Source of the DNA: a virus
IMG/VR virus record: IMGVR_UViG_3300036790_000457
Location: 1-47,418 of that record
Strand: one strand, 5' to 3'
Length of the DNA: 47,418 bases
How positions within the stretch are numbered: the first letter of the stretch is position 1; each line of letters starts with the position of its first letter. A model generated the notes under the pieces. It made no database searches, was not told the DNA's origin, and was given only the letters and a program-made list of their open reading frames with translations. A program made the translations under genes and the position numbers. This document shows, one piece after another, positions 1-6,519 of this stretch.

Positions 1-1728
1 GTCCACCCACACTGCAGTACACACAGTGGAGTCGTGCGTCTTGGCCACGTCGATACCGATCACGATGGGCGAGGCCGTGTAGATGGGCTGGGTAATCATC
101 GTCTTGTCGCCCAGCTCTTCGACCTGCTCTTCGGTAATGAACATGCCTCGATCGAGCATCCACTTGAGGCAGTTGTGTGAAGCAAGCCCTTCAGCAATGT
201 AGGTGCGGGTCGATGTGCGAATGGCCACAACTTTGCGAGTGCCGAGGAACTCCAAGCTCTTTACGTGAGGGTGCCGGAATCCATTACGTTCATGCTGACC
301 AATCGAACCAAATCGATCAAGGTCAAGGTTCTCCAACAATCGCACAGGACGAATCTGTCCCAGGAATCGAAGAAGCTCCTTACGCCCACCAGCGATGTTT
401 GTTTTGATTACCCCGTGATCTTCGGTCTCCCAATATCTAAACCCGAACTCGCCAAGATGCTGACGAACTTTGTTGAGCATTGCATTGGGTTTTTGAGCGA
501 ACCCAAGCTGAACGAAACCAGCTGCCGAAGTCAGATGTGAAAGCCAACCTTCTCCATCAAAAGCTGCGGCAAGATAACCTTGCTCGTGAGACTCCTCATC
601 GTCCCAAACATCAGTAATCCTGATTATTTGGTCTGTGTTAACGAGATCTTCGGTCTTCTTCCAGATCGTGCGGCGCCCAGCAGTGAGCACCAACCATTGA
701 TGTTCTGCCGAACATGTAATCGATGTTCCATCATCAAGAGTCAATCGATAGCAAGGGCGGAAGATTTGCCCAACATCTTCAACCACAGCTTCTCGGAACC
801 GACGATGTAGGCCCTTGGCCGGTCGTTCTTCATCGAAACCAGCGAGGCGCATTCCTACTGTCACCTTATCGGCTCGGATGTGCCGCAAGTCTGCGGTCAA
901 GATCCGAGTTTCACCCGATTGGCAATAGCTCATCTGGAACTCATCGGAGTCTTCGCCGAGCCGTTCCTTCTCTCGTCTAATCGACTGGGCGTAGAAGCGG
1001 TTCTCTCTGGCCGCCCTCTTCCAGTCGTAAGCAAAATGATTCTTCTTGCCGTAGGTGGTGCCCCGGTGCTTATTACGTTGGATGGCCTCGTAATAGTCAC
1101 TCTTGAAGGCCGCTGGAGTGCCCACCTTGACGATGGTGCCAGCAGTGGCCACGGTCATCGGGTGGATCGACTTACGCACCTTGGTCGAGTCAGCTTCTTG
1201 GGCCTCATCGATCATTACGAAGTGATAGGTCTTGGACTCGATCTTTGCTTTGGCGTGCGCAGTCTGTCGGCGGCAAATAGAGCCTGAACGAGTCTTCAGC
1301 TCATTACCACTCTGGTGTGCTGCATCATTCATCTCGGGATCAGAGAGAAATCGTTTCGCTGTCTCTGATGTCAAACGCTCAACGATGCGGCCAAAGATGG
1401 TGTCGGCCTGATCATCAATCGGAGCGAAGCAGCCGATTTGAATCCCGTTCTTGAACTTCTTGAGAGTCTCGTCCTCGGGATAGATCGCAGCGAGCTTGGG
1501 GAACACCACCATTGCTGTGGCCGAGACGTCAGCAAGGGTCTCACTCTTGCCCGACTGTCGAGCACACTCAATGGTTATTTCTTCAGCGTCTCCGATGAGG
1601 AGCGAAAAAAAGATACGATCCGCCATCTCAAGTTCGTAAGAATAGAGCTTCATCCCCGTTAACTCGGGAAGAACTGCGAGGCACCCATTGACGAGCGTCT
1701 GCACAAAGTTGATACGTTCATTTGCCAC
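1..1728 (-). CDS. terL: Terminase large subunit, intein-containing, 3' end cut by window edge
   Basis: This is the ATP-driven DNA packaging motor. The frame stays open from a GTG at 1728 to the window edge (576 codons), so the nuclease end is missing. An in-frame TGA lies 16 codons upstream of the GTG and no ATG lies between them; no good Shine-Dalgarno is visible. Residues about 55-62 (CARQSGKSE) are the Walker A of phage terminases. Residues about 170-176 (VMIDEAQ) are Walker B, followed by a TAGT coupling motif. A 251-residue intein interrupts the protein after EFQMSY. The extein resumes with CLKWMLDRGMF and reaches VIGIDVAKTHD, the first acidic motif of the RNase H-like nuclease. Upstream (1729-2012) is a divergent intergenic region facing the Rpf-like gene. 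Sure of family; exact start is uncertain. Confidence 0.93.
   Translation of the reverse strand, partial: MANERINFVQTLVNGCLAVLPELTGMKLYSYELEMADRIFFSLLIGDAEEITIECARQSGKSETLADVSATAMVVFPKLAAIYPEDETLKKFKNGIQIGCFAPIDDQADTIFGRIVERLTSETAKRFLSDPEMNDAAHQSGNELKTRSGSICRRQTAHAKAKIESKTYHFVMIDEAQEADSTKVRKSIHPMTVATAGTIVKVGTPAAFKSDYYEAIQRNKHRGTTYGKKNHFAYDWKRAARENRFYAQSIRREKERLGEDSDEFQMSYCQSGETRILTADLRHIRADKVTVGMRLAGFDEERPAKGLHRRFREAVVEDVGQIFRPCYRLTLDDGTSITCSAEHQWLVLTAGRRTIWKKTEDLVNTDQIIRITDVWDDEESHEQGYLAAAFDGEGWLSHLTSAAGFVQLGFAQKPNAMLNKVRQHLGEFGFRYWETEDHGVIKTNIAGGRKELLRFLGQIRPVRLLENLDLDRFGSIGQHERNGFRHPHVKSLEFLGTRKVVAIRTSTRTYIAEGLASHNCLKWMLDRGMFITEEQVEELGDKTMITQPIYTASPIVIGIDVAKTHDSTVCTAVWVD
172..924 (-). mobile_element. 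Intein with LAGLIDADG-type endonuclease motif inside terminase
   Basis: This self-splicing protein insert is in frame with terminase (residues 269-519, 251 aa). Block A starts at Cys1 with CQSGETRILTADL. Block B reads GTSITCSAEHQWLV, with the expected T-x-x-H type histidine. A LAGLIDADG-like helix, GYLAAAFDGEGWLS, sits in the middle. Block F reads VVAIRTSTRTYIAEG and block G ends SHN before the C-extein cysteine. It therefore keeps Cys1, the block B His, terminal His-Asn and Cys+1, so it should splice. Only one clear LAGLIDADG motif is seen and the element is short for an endonuclease-bearing intein, so endonuclease activity is uncertain. The insertion point lies between the ATPase and nuclease domains. 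Confidence 0.93.
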
Positions 1729-2012
1729 GAGGCGAGCGTACGGCCTGGTCGCACCACCATTTCAGTCACCGTGTCCACCTATCACCTAAGCTTTGAGTCG
1801 ATGACCAAGAGGAGGCTCGTAACGAGCTAATCCAGGGCTGATTACACATCGCCCAGCACCTGATAGCGCCCCGAGCGCTGGCACAACGATGTGCCTGTCA
1901 GGCCAGCAGCTAATGACTGCATGCGACGGTTGGCGGTGCGCCCGCACAGAGACACCAAGTCAGAGAAGAGACGTCGTCTGCGAAGGCGTTCAAATCCGAG
2001 AGGAGGTGCGAC
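1729..2012. other. Divergent intergenic region
   Basis: About 280 nt lie between leftward terminase and the rightward Rpf-like gene. I see no credible coding frame. Short perfect hairpins are present (GCTCG-TAA-CGAGC near 1815; AGCGC-CCCGA-GCGCT near 1866). Promoters for both directions are expected here, but I could not pick convincing -35/-10 pairs. Confidence 0.45.
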
Positions 2013-2642
2013 TTGCGGAAACACCGCTGCGCACTAGCTATTACGGCTTTCGCCGTTCCTTTAACCGTCCTGTCTATAACCGGTGCCCTTAATCAGGCTT
2101 CTGCAAACCAGGAGATTCCATGGAAATCATCAGCCCCATCCCCAACGACCCCATTACCGGCAAAGTTGCTGCAGTTCGATCCAAAGCTGGCGAGCTTCCA
2201 AGCCGACGTCGGCGGTCAGTTCGTGCAACCTCAGGTTTACCTGCAGAAGGAGGAAACGTTCTCCCAAGCCGTTGTGAATCAGGAGGAGCAGACTTATTTG
2301 GCTGCAGTAAACCAACAGAATGCACAAGAGCAATATGCTTCCCAGACGAAAAGTGGGTCGACGTCACAAGCCAATACTACGACCGCCGTACCGGTGCCCT
2401 CCGAGGGTGATGGATTACTGAGCTGCATTGCTCAGGCCGAAAGTGGCGGGGATCCAACCATCTACAACGAGTCGGGCTCTGGAGCTTCTGGTCTCTATCA
2501 GTTCATGCCCGGCACGTGGGACGATTACGACGGCTATGCCAATGCCGCCGATGCACCTGCGGCCGTGCAAACACAAAAGGCTGAAGAGGTCGTCGCCGAA
2601 GATGGCTACTCGCCCTGGACAGGAGATCCCTGCGTGGGATAA
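2013..2642 (+). CDS. Secreted Rpf-like transglycosylase
   Basis: This is a predicted exported peptidoglycan-cleaving enzyme of 209 aa. It starts at TTG 2013 with AGGAGG at 2001-2006, a strong site that decides the start. Residues 1-30 look like a signal peptide (MRKHR followed by a hydrophobic stretch ending near ASA). The middle is Gln/Ser/Thr-rich. The C-terminal 75 residues form a resuscitation-promoting-factor-type lysozyme fold: CIAQAESGGDP with the catalytic Glu, then GLYQFMPGTWDDY, and a final WTGDPCVG whose cysteine could pair with the first. It opens a short rightward cassette opposite to the main operons. It may act in lysis or in penetrating the mycolate or peptidoglycan layer. Family call is good; role in the cycle is inferred. 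Confidence 0.85.
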   Translation: MRKHRCALAITAFAVPLTVLSITGALNQASANQEIPWKSSAPSPTTPLPAKLLQFDPKLASFQADVGGQFVQPQVYLQKEETFSQAVVNQEEQTYLAAVNQQNAQEQYASQTKSGSTSQANTTTAVPVPSEGDGLLSCIAQAESGGDPTIYNESGSGASGLYQFMPGTWDDYDGYANAADAPAAVQTQKAEEVVAEDGYSPWTGDPCVG

Positions 2643-2826
2643 GCTGCTCAGCGCAGTCGGGGCCGGGATGAACTGTGCTGGCGTGCTCACGTATCGATGC
2701 ACCTGGAATGCTCGCTCCCTGTTGAAGGTTGGGCTTGGCCGTGGAACACGACAGTCCTTGTACACCCTCCAGCAAACCGAGAGGCTCTGAGCACCGGCCC
2801 CGACTGCACTTGACGAAAGGATGCCA
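2643..2826. other. Spacer between Rpf-like gene and next plus-strand gene
   Basis: A 40-codon plus-strand frame (ATG 2668 to 2790) exists but has no ribosome binding site and no recognisable product. I see nothing else here. Confidence 0.3.
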
Positions 2827-3189
2827 ATGCCAATGAGTAAGAAAGAAGTACTCCACTCATTAGCCCCTGAGTCCGAATACGACATGGATTTCCTACAAGG
2901 CATGCTCGATCGAATGACGGTCTCATTCTTTAAGTACGGAGCTGTCAAAGATGGTTACCCCAGTCGTCTTGATGCACTCAAGTCATTACAACAGCGCATC
3001 GAAAAATATCAACAGACAGGTAACACAGAGTTTCTCGTTGATGTCGCCAACTTCGCCATGATCGAGTTCATGCGCCCCAGCATTCCTGGCGCTCACTTTG
3101 AAGCGACCGACTCTGATCAAAGCTCTGGACGTACCTCCCGATCAGGGAAAATAAGCAATGAGAAAAATGAGAACTTGACACGATGGTGA
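2827..3189 (+). CDS. Conserved small phage protein, function unknown
   Basis: This is a 120-residue soluble protein. Three in-frame ATGs stand in a row (2821, 2827, 2833); the second is chosen because GAAAGG lies about 6 nt before it. The core has DFLQGMLDRM, then a YPSRLDALKSLQQRI helix and TGNTEFLVDVANFAMIEFM. The tail HFEATDSDQSSGRTS is hydrophilic. The wording resembles small proteins I associate with actinophage genomes, but I know no function. It sits between the Rpf-like gene and the peptidyl-tRNA hydrolase frame on the same strand, so the three are probably co-transcribed. Confidence 0.75.
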   Translation: MPMSKKEVLHSLAPESEYDMDFLQGMLDRMTVSFFKYGAVKDGYPSRLDALKSLQQRIEKYQQTGNTEFLVDVANFAMIEFMRPSIPGAHFEATDSDQSSGRTSRSGKISNEKNENLTRW

Positions 3190-3225
3190 GAAAGGATTAA
3201 GAATCTCTCCATGACACTTACATAG

Positions 3226-3561
3226 ATCCCACCGACCAAGCTGTTCGTTGTTGTTCGTTCCGATCTCTCACCCGGCCTGCAGTGTGCGCAAGTTCTCCAC
3301 GCAGGCCTCTCCTTCGCCTTTGAGCATCCTGAAGACGCTCAGGCATGGCATGACTCGACTCCTTGGGTCGTCGTGCTCTCTGTTCCCGATGAAAGGGCCC
3401 TCCTTGCTGCGTGGCAGCGTGTGAACGACGTCCAACACCGTGCCCTCGTACGTGAACCTGACCTCGGTAATGCCGCCACAGCCTTTGCTGCACTCGGTCA
3501 CGAGGCTGCACGTGTGCTCTCCGATTTGCCGTTGGCGTTGAAGGAGAACGCCATGTCGTAA
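3226..3561 (+). CDS. PTH2-type peptidyl-tRNA hydrolase, no canonical start
   Basis: This enzyme would release peptides from stalled peptidyl-tRNA. The frame reads KLFVVVRSDLSPGLQCAQVLHA, the first strand and helix of the PTH2 fold. Later come VVVLSVPDERALL, REPDLGNAATAFAAL and SDLPLALKE. The frame opens right after a TAG (3223-3225). The first possible standard start codons come only after the core has begun; a CTG at 3241 would give an intact core but has no Shine-Dalgarno. In phase upstream is ATG-ACA-CTT-ACA-TAG (3211-3225), which would give a sensible N-terminus if the amber were sense. Options are a nonsense-mutated gene, a rare start, or amber read-through. It ends 7 nt before tRNA 1, fitting a translation-support cassette. 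Confidence 0.72.
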   Translation: MPPTKLFVVVRSDLSPGLQCAQVLHAGLSFAFEHPEDAQAWHDSTPWVVVLSVPDERALLAAWQRVNDVQHRALVREPDLGNAATAFAALGHEAARVLSDLPLALKENAMS

Positions 3562-3568
3562 TCACCAC

Positions 3569-3645
3569 ACGGGTGTAGCTCAGCGATCAGAGCTGCGGGG
3601 TTCTAACCTCGTGAGTCGGGGGTTTGAATCCCTCCACCCGTACCA
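3569..3645 (+). tRNA. tRNA, anticodon uncertain (TCT-Arg or CTA)
   Basis: The acceptor ACGGGTG pairs with CACCCGT, followed by A and an encoded CCA. The D arm is GCTC/GAGC. The T arm is GGGGG-TTTGAAT-CCCTC. The anticodon arm is irregular. Standard spacing gives loop GTTCTAA (anticodon TCT) with only three stem pairs. A perfect stem CGGGG/CCTCG leaves a 6-nt loop TTCTAA. A shifted 7-nt loop TTCTAAC would give CTA. It is a tRNA by overall fold; its identity is not settled. Confidence 0.85.
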
Positions 3646-3646
3646 T

Positions 3647-3680
3647 GGGGCGGTAGCTTTCACCGGCTGCTGCCCCACCA
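3647..3680 (+). other. 11-bp hairpin ending in ACCA, minihelix-like
   Basis: 3647-3657 (GGGGCGGTAGC) pairs fully, with two G-U pairs, with 3666-3676 (GCTGCTGCCCC) across an 8-nt loop, and is followed directly by ACCA. It begins 1 nt after tRNA 1. It may be a tRNA-acceptor-like minihelix, a remnant of a third tRNA, or a processing or termination hairpin. Confidence 0.55.
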
Positions 3681-3712
3681 GGCCCTGGGTCGTGGACCTA
3701 ATCGAAAGATGA

Positions 3713-3730
3713 AGGAGCATCAAGGCTCCT
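3713..3730 (+). other. Small hairpin before tRNA 2
   Basis: AGGAGC (3713-3718) and GCTCCT (3725-3730) form a 6-bp stem with a 6-nt loop, 12 nt before tRNA 2. It may be a processing element or a weak terminator. No T-run follows. Confidence 0.4.
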
Positions 3731-3742
3731 CGGGGCGCTTTA

Positions 3743-3813
3743 GCCCTCGTGGTGTAAAGGCAACACACAGGCTTCTAAACCATGGGTTGCGAGTTCGACT
3801 CTCGCCGAGGGCG
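3743..3813 (+). tRNA. tRNA, anticodon uncertain (CTA or TCT-Arg)
   Basis: The acceptor GCCCTCG pairs with CGAGGGC. The D arm is GTGT/ACAC. The T arm is GCGAG-TTCGACT-CTCGC. CCA is not encoded. Under standard spacing the loop is TTCTAAA (anticodon CTA) with three of five stem pairs. The TCT-Arg reading leaves almost no stem. With a bulged A the stem is CAGG/CC(a)TG and the loop has 8 nt (CTTCTAAA). Acceptor, D and T arms are convincing; anticodon identity is not. Confidence 0.83.
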
Positions 3814-3883
3814 CTGTTATGATGATCCCGAGCCCCGATGCGGAGTCATGACCAGAAGCATTGAAATCGGGAACAGCTAGCAA

Positions 3884-3954
3884 GTCGGAAGGAAGGCGTC
3901 ATGACCCTTCGGGAGTTCCCTGGTATGGGTATCCCGTTGGCAGCCCCTTCCGAC
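3884..3954 (+). ncRNA. Possible structured RNA, strand uncertain
   Basis: A 9-bp closing helix (GTCGGAAGG 3884-3892 with CCTTCCGAC 3946-3954) encloses 53 nt containing a CC-TTCG-GG tetraloop hairpin and a GGG-TAT-CCC hairpin, a three-way-junction-like layout. There is no T-loop, so it is not a tRNA. It lies downstream of tRNA 2 in the convergent gap (3814-4076), where no coding frame is seen. Confidence 0.4.
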
Positions 3955-3977
3955 ATACCTAAATGGAGATGCGAGTG

Positions 3978-4015
3978 AACGGGGTCTGGCCTCACTCCTT
4001 GGACCAAACCCCGTT
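3978..4015. terminator. Hairpin between convergent operons
   Basis: AACGGGGT (3978-3985) pairs with ACCCCGTT (4008-4015), 8 bp. There is no T-run on either side, so intrinsic termination is inferred from position between converging transcripts. Confidence 0.5.
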
Positions 4016-4021
4016 CCCCGC

Positions 4022-4072
4022 TAGGAGTCCCAGCGACGAGCGGTCTCTCATGCCGCTGCCCGGGTGCTCCTA
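4022..4072 (-). terminator. Hairpin just after the last leftward gene
   Basis: TAGGAG (4022-4027) pairs with CTCCTA (4067-4072). An inner AGCGG/CCGCT stem lies at 4039-4057. It begins about 5 nt past the stop codon of the last minus-strand gene, where the end of a 20-kb-plus leftward transcript is expected. Confidence 0.5.
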
Positions 4073-4076
4073 AACC

Positions 4077-4301
4077 TTAGGCGCCTCGGATGTACCCGTG
4101 GACGTAGTCACGCTTGTTCCCGTCAATCGGGCTCCAGTCGTAACCGCCCTCGACATGCGAGAGCACTCCACGAGCATCGTCAGTGGCGTCGGCGACCCGG
4201 TTCGACCAGTCCGGCCGAGACTTTTTGACAGCGCCATCAGAGGCACCGTCGATCAGCTCAGTCGTCAAGTTGCGCCGAATGCGCCCGAACGGATCAGGCA
4301 C
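4077..4301 (-). CDS. Hypothetical protein
   Basis: This 74-residue hydrophilic protein is the last leftward gene before the convergence. It begins at a GTG overlapping the end of the gene at 4294. Sequence features are MPDPFGRIRRNLTTELIDG and a tail rich in Asp, Gly and Tyr ending HGYIRGA. I recognise no family. It could be a small virion-associated protein like its neighbours; that is only inference from position. Confidence 0.6.
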   Translation of the reverse strand: MPDPFGRIRRNLTTELIDGASDGAVKKSRPDWSNRVADATDDARGVLSHVEGGYDWSPIDGNKRDYVHGYIRGA

Positions 4302-4968
4302 CGGGCTCTTCAGTGACCGAGCCCGTGGTGGCCTGTCCGGCGGCCACGGTGACCGGCGTGGTGGCAGGCTGCACGAAGGCAGTCACACCATCATCGTCCA
4401 GAAGGTCGGCACCAGAGGTGTTGGCCACAGTGGCCCCTCCGTTGAAGGTGCCGTCGACACCAAAGGTAAGCGGAGCACCGTACTGAGCGTTGCCATTGGC
4501 GTCGGTGCCCGAACTCGTGACACCAACAGTGGCAACGGCCGGATTGTCCGACGTCAGGGTTACAACGAGACCCGAACCGTCACCGGCAGGCGGGGCAGCG
4601 ATGTCACCATGGTCGTCATCGAACTGGAAGAGGAGCTGCTGCCCCGTGCTGTCAACAGTGATTGCCATGTTCTTTTCTCCTTGTGGTCCTTGGACGAACA
4701 CAGTGCCCGTCGTTGCTTGATTTGGAGGCGGCGGTTGTTCCTGTGCCGCAAGCCAGTCTGCCAGGAATGTGGACACAGTGCTAGACACCGTCTCCAACGT
4801 GGATTCGATTAGAGACAACTCAACGAGAGGTGCAAGCTGATTACTGATTCCTTCCAGCAGTTGAATCTGCGTTCTGCCGATTTCAACGAGATCACGAAGC
4901 AGATCGATCTCAGTATTTGAAGCCGGTGTCGGAGGCGTTGGTGGATGAAACGGCTCGGGGATGGTCAC
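4294..4968 (-). CDS. Two-part protein: helical N-terminus plus Ig-like C-terminus
   Basis: This 224-residue protein starts at GTG 4968, overlapping the upstream stop (GTGA). Residues 1-80 are Pro-rich and then helical (NTEIDLLRDLVEIGRTQIQLLEGI). From MAITVDSTGQQ (residue 101) onward is a separate beta-rich unit, with LVVTLTSDNPAVATVGVTSSG and a Thr/Val/Gly-rich tail, which looks like a bacterial Ig-like fold. AAGGAGA lies 7 nt before that internal ATG (4668), so the C-terminal 124 residues may also be made alone. It may be a decoration or other virion surface protein. Confidence 0.65.
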   Translation of the reverse strand: MTIPEPFHPPTPPTPASNTEIDLLRDLVEIGRTQIQLLEGISNQLAPLVELSLIESTLETVSSTVSTFLADWLAAQEQPPPPNQATTGTVFVQGPQGEKNMAITVDSTGQQLLFQFDDDHGDIAAPPAGDGSGLVVTLTSDNPAVATVGVTSSGTDANGNAQYGAPLTFGVDGTFNGGATVANTSGADLLDDDGVTAFVQPATTPVTVAAGQATTGSVTEEPGA

Positions 4969-5240
4969 TCTTCGGTCTCCGCTTCTTCTGGACTGCTGAA
5001 CGAAGCTACTGACTTTGCGTGGCCGCCGCCGAACTGGCCCCCTGACATGGAAGCATTGGGGTTGAACGACACCGGAGCGGGGAACACCTTCTGCAATCCC
5101 TTACCCAATGCAGCACCCGTTGAGACAGTGTTTCCCTTGAACGAGTTGTACTGAAGTCCCGCCGCTGAGCGATCGATGGGCTCTTGGCCGGGGAAGGTAC
5201 CAGAACTAAGCACTCCGTTTTCGTTCGGTTCCATCGCCAT
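4965..5240 (-). CDS. Hypothetical small protein
   Basis: This 91-residue protein is low in hydrophobic segments, with several Gly/Ser runs and an acidic end (SSPEEAETEE). Its ATG overlaps the upstream stop as TAATG, so it is translationally coupled. I do not recognise it. It belongs to the array of small overlapped genes and is probably virion-associated by context. Confidence 0.65.
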   Translation of the reverse strand: MAMEPNENGVLSSGTFPGQEPIDRSAAGLQYNSFKGNTVSTGAALGKGLQKVFPAPVSFNPNASMSGGQFGGGHAKSVASFSSPEEAETEE

Positions 5241-5512
5241 TAAATGCCGTCCTTCCCCATTGTTGGTGCATTCGCTCCGGCATTGATTACTTCAGAGGCG
5301 TGCTCAAGAGAACTCTGCTGGGCGGGCTGCGCCGAAGACTTGTAGTTATTCGTGCGCCGGAAACGTCCTAGTGCTTGATCGACTTCATAGGCCGGGTGCG
5401 TAGGATCAGTGCCATGTGCAGTTCCAAAGGCCGAGCCCCATTCTTGCCCGAGGCCGCCCATTTGATGAGCATTGAGCATGCCCATCATTGGATGCTCTTC
5501 TGTGTCGGCCAT
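5240..5512 (-). CDS. Hypothetical small protein
   Basis: This 90-residue protein has a Met/His/Gly-rich start (MADTEEHPMMGMLNAHQ), then YEVDQALGRFRRTNNYK and SSLEHASEVINAGAN. It ends at a TAATG coupling with the next gene. There is no known family and no membrane segment. It may be a minor structural protein, by context only. Confidence 0.62.
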   Translation of the reverse strand: MADTEEHPMMGMLNAHQMGGLGQEWGSAFGTAHGTDPTHPAYEVDQALGRFRRTNNYKSSAQPAQQSSLEHASEVINAGANAPTMGKDGI

Positions 5513-5528
5513 GGCAGGCAGGTTAGCT

Positions 5529-5921
5529 CTAAGAAGGCAGTGGAGTGCAGCCGGTTATATGGAAGTTACTGCAAATCAAAAGCTGATTAGCGTTATTGAT
5601 CTCAGTGGCCTTCTGAAGCTTTTGTTCTTCTGAACTGGCTTCCTTCAAAATAGATCCCACTGTCGTATCCCCTCTTGCGAGGTTCTGCGACACGGTGTTA
5701 ATGCTCTTGAGGGTATCTGAATGATTCGTCTGTGCGTTTTGCACGTCGCCGACGATGACGTCGACATGCAAGAGAGTGAGAAACCCAATCACTGCAACGA
5801 AGACGATAATGGCAACACTGAGACCGATGCCGACACCCTTAACGAGTGCCGCTTTGCTCTCCCCGATCCTGCGAACGAGGAGACCCTTTTTCGCCTGGGG
5901 GATGGAAGGTGTGGGTATCAA
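5529..5921 (-). CDS. Single-span membrane protein
   Basis: This is a 130-residue protein. It is chosen from a longer frame because only the part after TTG 5921 (preceded by AGGGAG) looks like protein, and it follows the gene at 5839. One membrane segment, VGIGLSVAIIVFVAVIGFL, is near residue 40. It is followed by a polar, helical stretch (NHSDTLKSINTVSQNLARG) and a C-terminal CSNFHITGC pair of cysteines. The layout resembles spanin- or holin-associated proteins, but no lipobox is visible. Start and role are uncertain. Confidence 0.55.
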   Translation of the reverse strand: MIPTPSIPQAKKGLLVRRIGESKAALVKGVGIGLSVAIIVFVAVIGFLTLLHVDVIVGDVQNAQTNHSDTLKSINTVSQNLARGDTTVGSILKEASSEEQKLQKATEINNANQLLICSNFHITGCTPLPS

Positions 5922-6156
5922 ACTCTCCCTCAAGTCTGAGGAGGCGCTGGACGAGGCCGTCCCTTGCCGGGGCGATGACATTTCCGTCGCTGTCCGTCTT
6001 GGCGGCAGCTCCAAAGACAACAGTCCATCGGGATTCATTGTCATTGACTTTAGTGCTGCGACTCTTGAAATACCGCCTCGCATAACGGGCGGTGAGAACA
6101 CCTGCTGTAGCAGCGGATATACCGGCGCCGATCCAATCTGGGTTGATGGATCCCAT
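5839..6156 (-). CDS. Hypothetical protein with N-terminal hydrophobic segment
   Basis: This is a 105-residue protein. The N-terminal stretch WIGAGISAATAGVLTARYARR is a possible membrane or amphipathic helix, followed by soluble sequence including WTVVFGAAAKTDSDGNV and LVQRLLRLEGEFDTH. It starts right after the stop of the 6157 gene. Its end overlaps the next gene by about 80 nt in another frame, so the last residues (after HPPGEKG) may be unconserved. Confidence 0.6.
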   Translation of the reverse strand: MGSINPDWIGAGISAATAGVLTARYARRYFKSRSTKVNDNESRWTVVFGAAAKTDSDGNVIAPARDGLVQRLLRLEGEFDTHTFHPPGEKGSPRSQDRGEQSGTR

Positions 6157-6510
6157 TCACATCCCGGCCCCGCCGAGACCAAGAGGGTCACCGCTATTGG
6201 TATTACGATCCGACCCTTGATAGCCCCCCTGATTCCTTGAGTAATCGACTCGGTCTTCACCGTGCATCTGTGGAAGACCCGGAATACGTCCCGAAGGAAG
6301 TCGTGTAATACCGAATACCTGCATGATGTTCCACTGCCGCTCGTCGTATGTTGGGTAACCGAAACGAGGAGGATCCCAAATGATTTGGGGAAGCGGCGGG
6401 CGCAGGGCTCGCAACTGATCAGCCGACATTGACTCGGCCGCAGCAAATGCATCGTCAGACTGACGTTGATAGTTAGTCTCCCATGGCTGATCAAACGGAC
6501 GGACTAACAC
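6157..6510 (-). CDS. Small protein carrying the internal AAAESMSADQL motif
   Basis: This is a 117-residue protein with a GTG start. Residues about 23-33 read AAAESMSADQL, matching the N-terminal motif of genes at 10.0-11.2 kb. It then has PPLPQIIWDPPRFGYPTYDERQWNIMQVFGI and a Gly/Asn-rich tail. The proline- and aromatic-rich middle suggests a structural or adaptor protein. No family is recognised. Confidence 0.65.
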   Translation of the reverse strand: MLVRPFDQPWETNYQRQSDDAFAAAESMSADQLRALRPPLPQIIWDPPRFGYPTYDERQWNIMQVFGITRLPSGRIPGLPQMHGEDRVDYSRNQGGYQGSDRNTNSGDPLGLGGAGM

Positions 6511-6519
6511 GCCCGAAGG

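Noticed and set aside
1-1290. Plus-strand frames up to 135 codons opposite terminase
   Set aside because: The minus strand encodes terminase and intein motifs throughout, so these are shadows.
2415-2948. 177-codon minus-strand frame opposite the Rpf-like gene
   Set aside because: The plus-strand gene has a strong ribosome site, a signal peptide and a catalytic domain; the minus frame has none.
3218-3568. 116-codon minus-strand frame opposite the PTH2 gene
   Set aside because: The plus strand gives clear PTH2 motifs; the minus frame is Arg/Gln/His-rich without motifs.
3211-3813. Quadruplet decoding of TAGA or TAAG by the 8-nt-loop tRNA as explanation of the shifts
   Set aside because: A four-base reading of TAGA would leave the PTH2 frame, and the loop does not contain the CTTA needed for TAAG.
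5922-6494. Long minus-strand frame extending the membrane protein upstream
   Set aside because: It lies across the two better genes at 5839 and 6157, and its sequence is Arg/Ser/Cys-rich shadow-like text.
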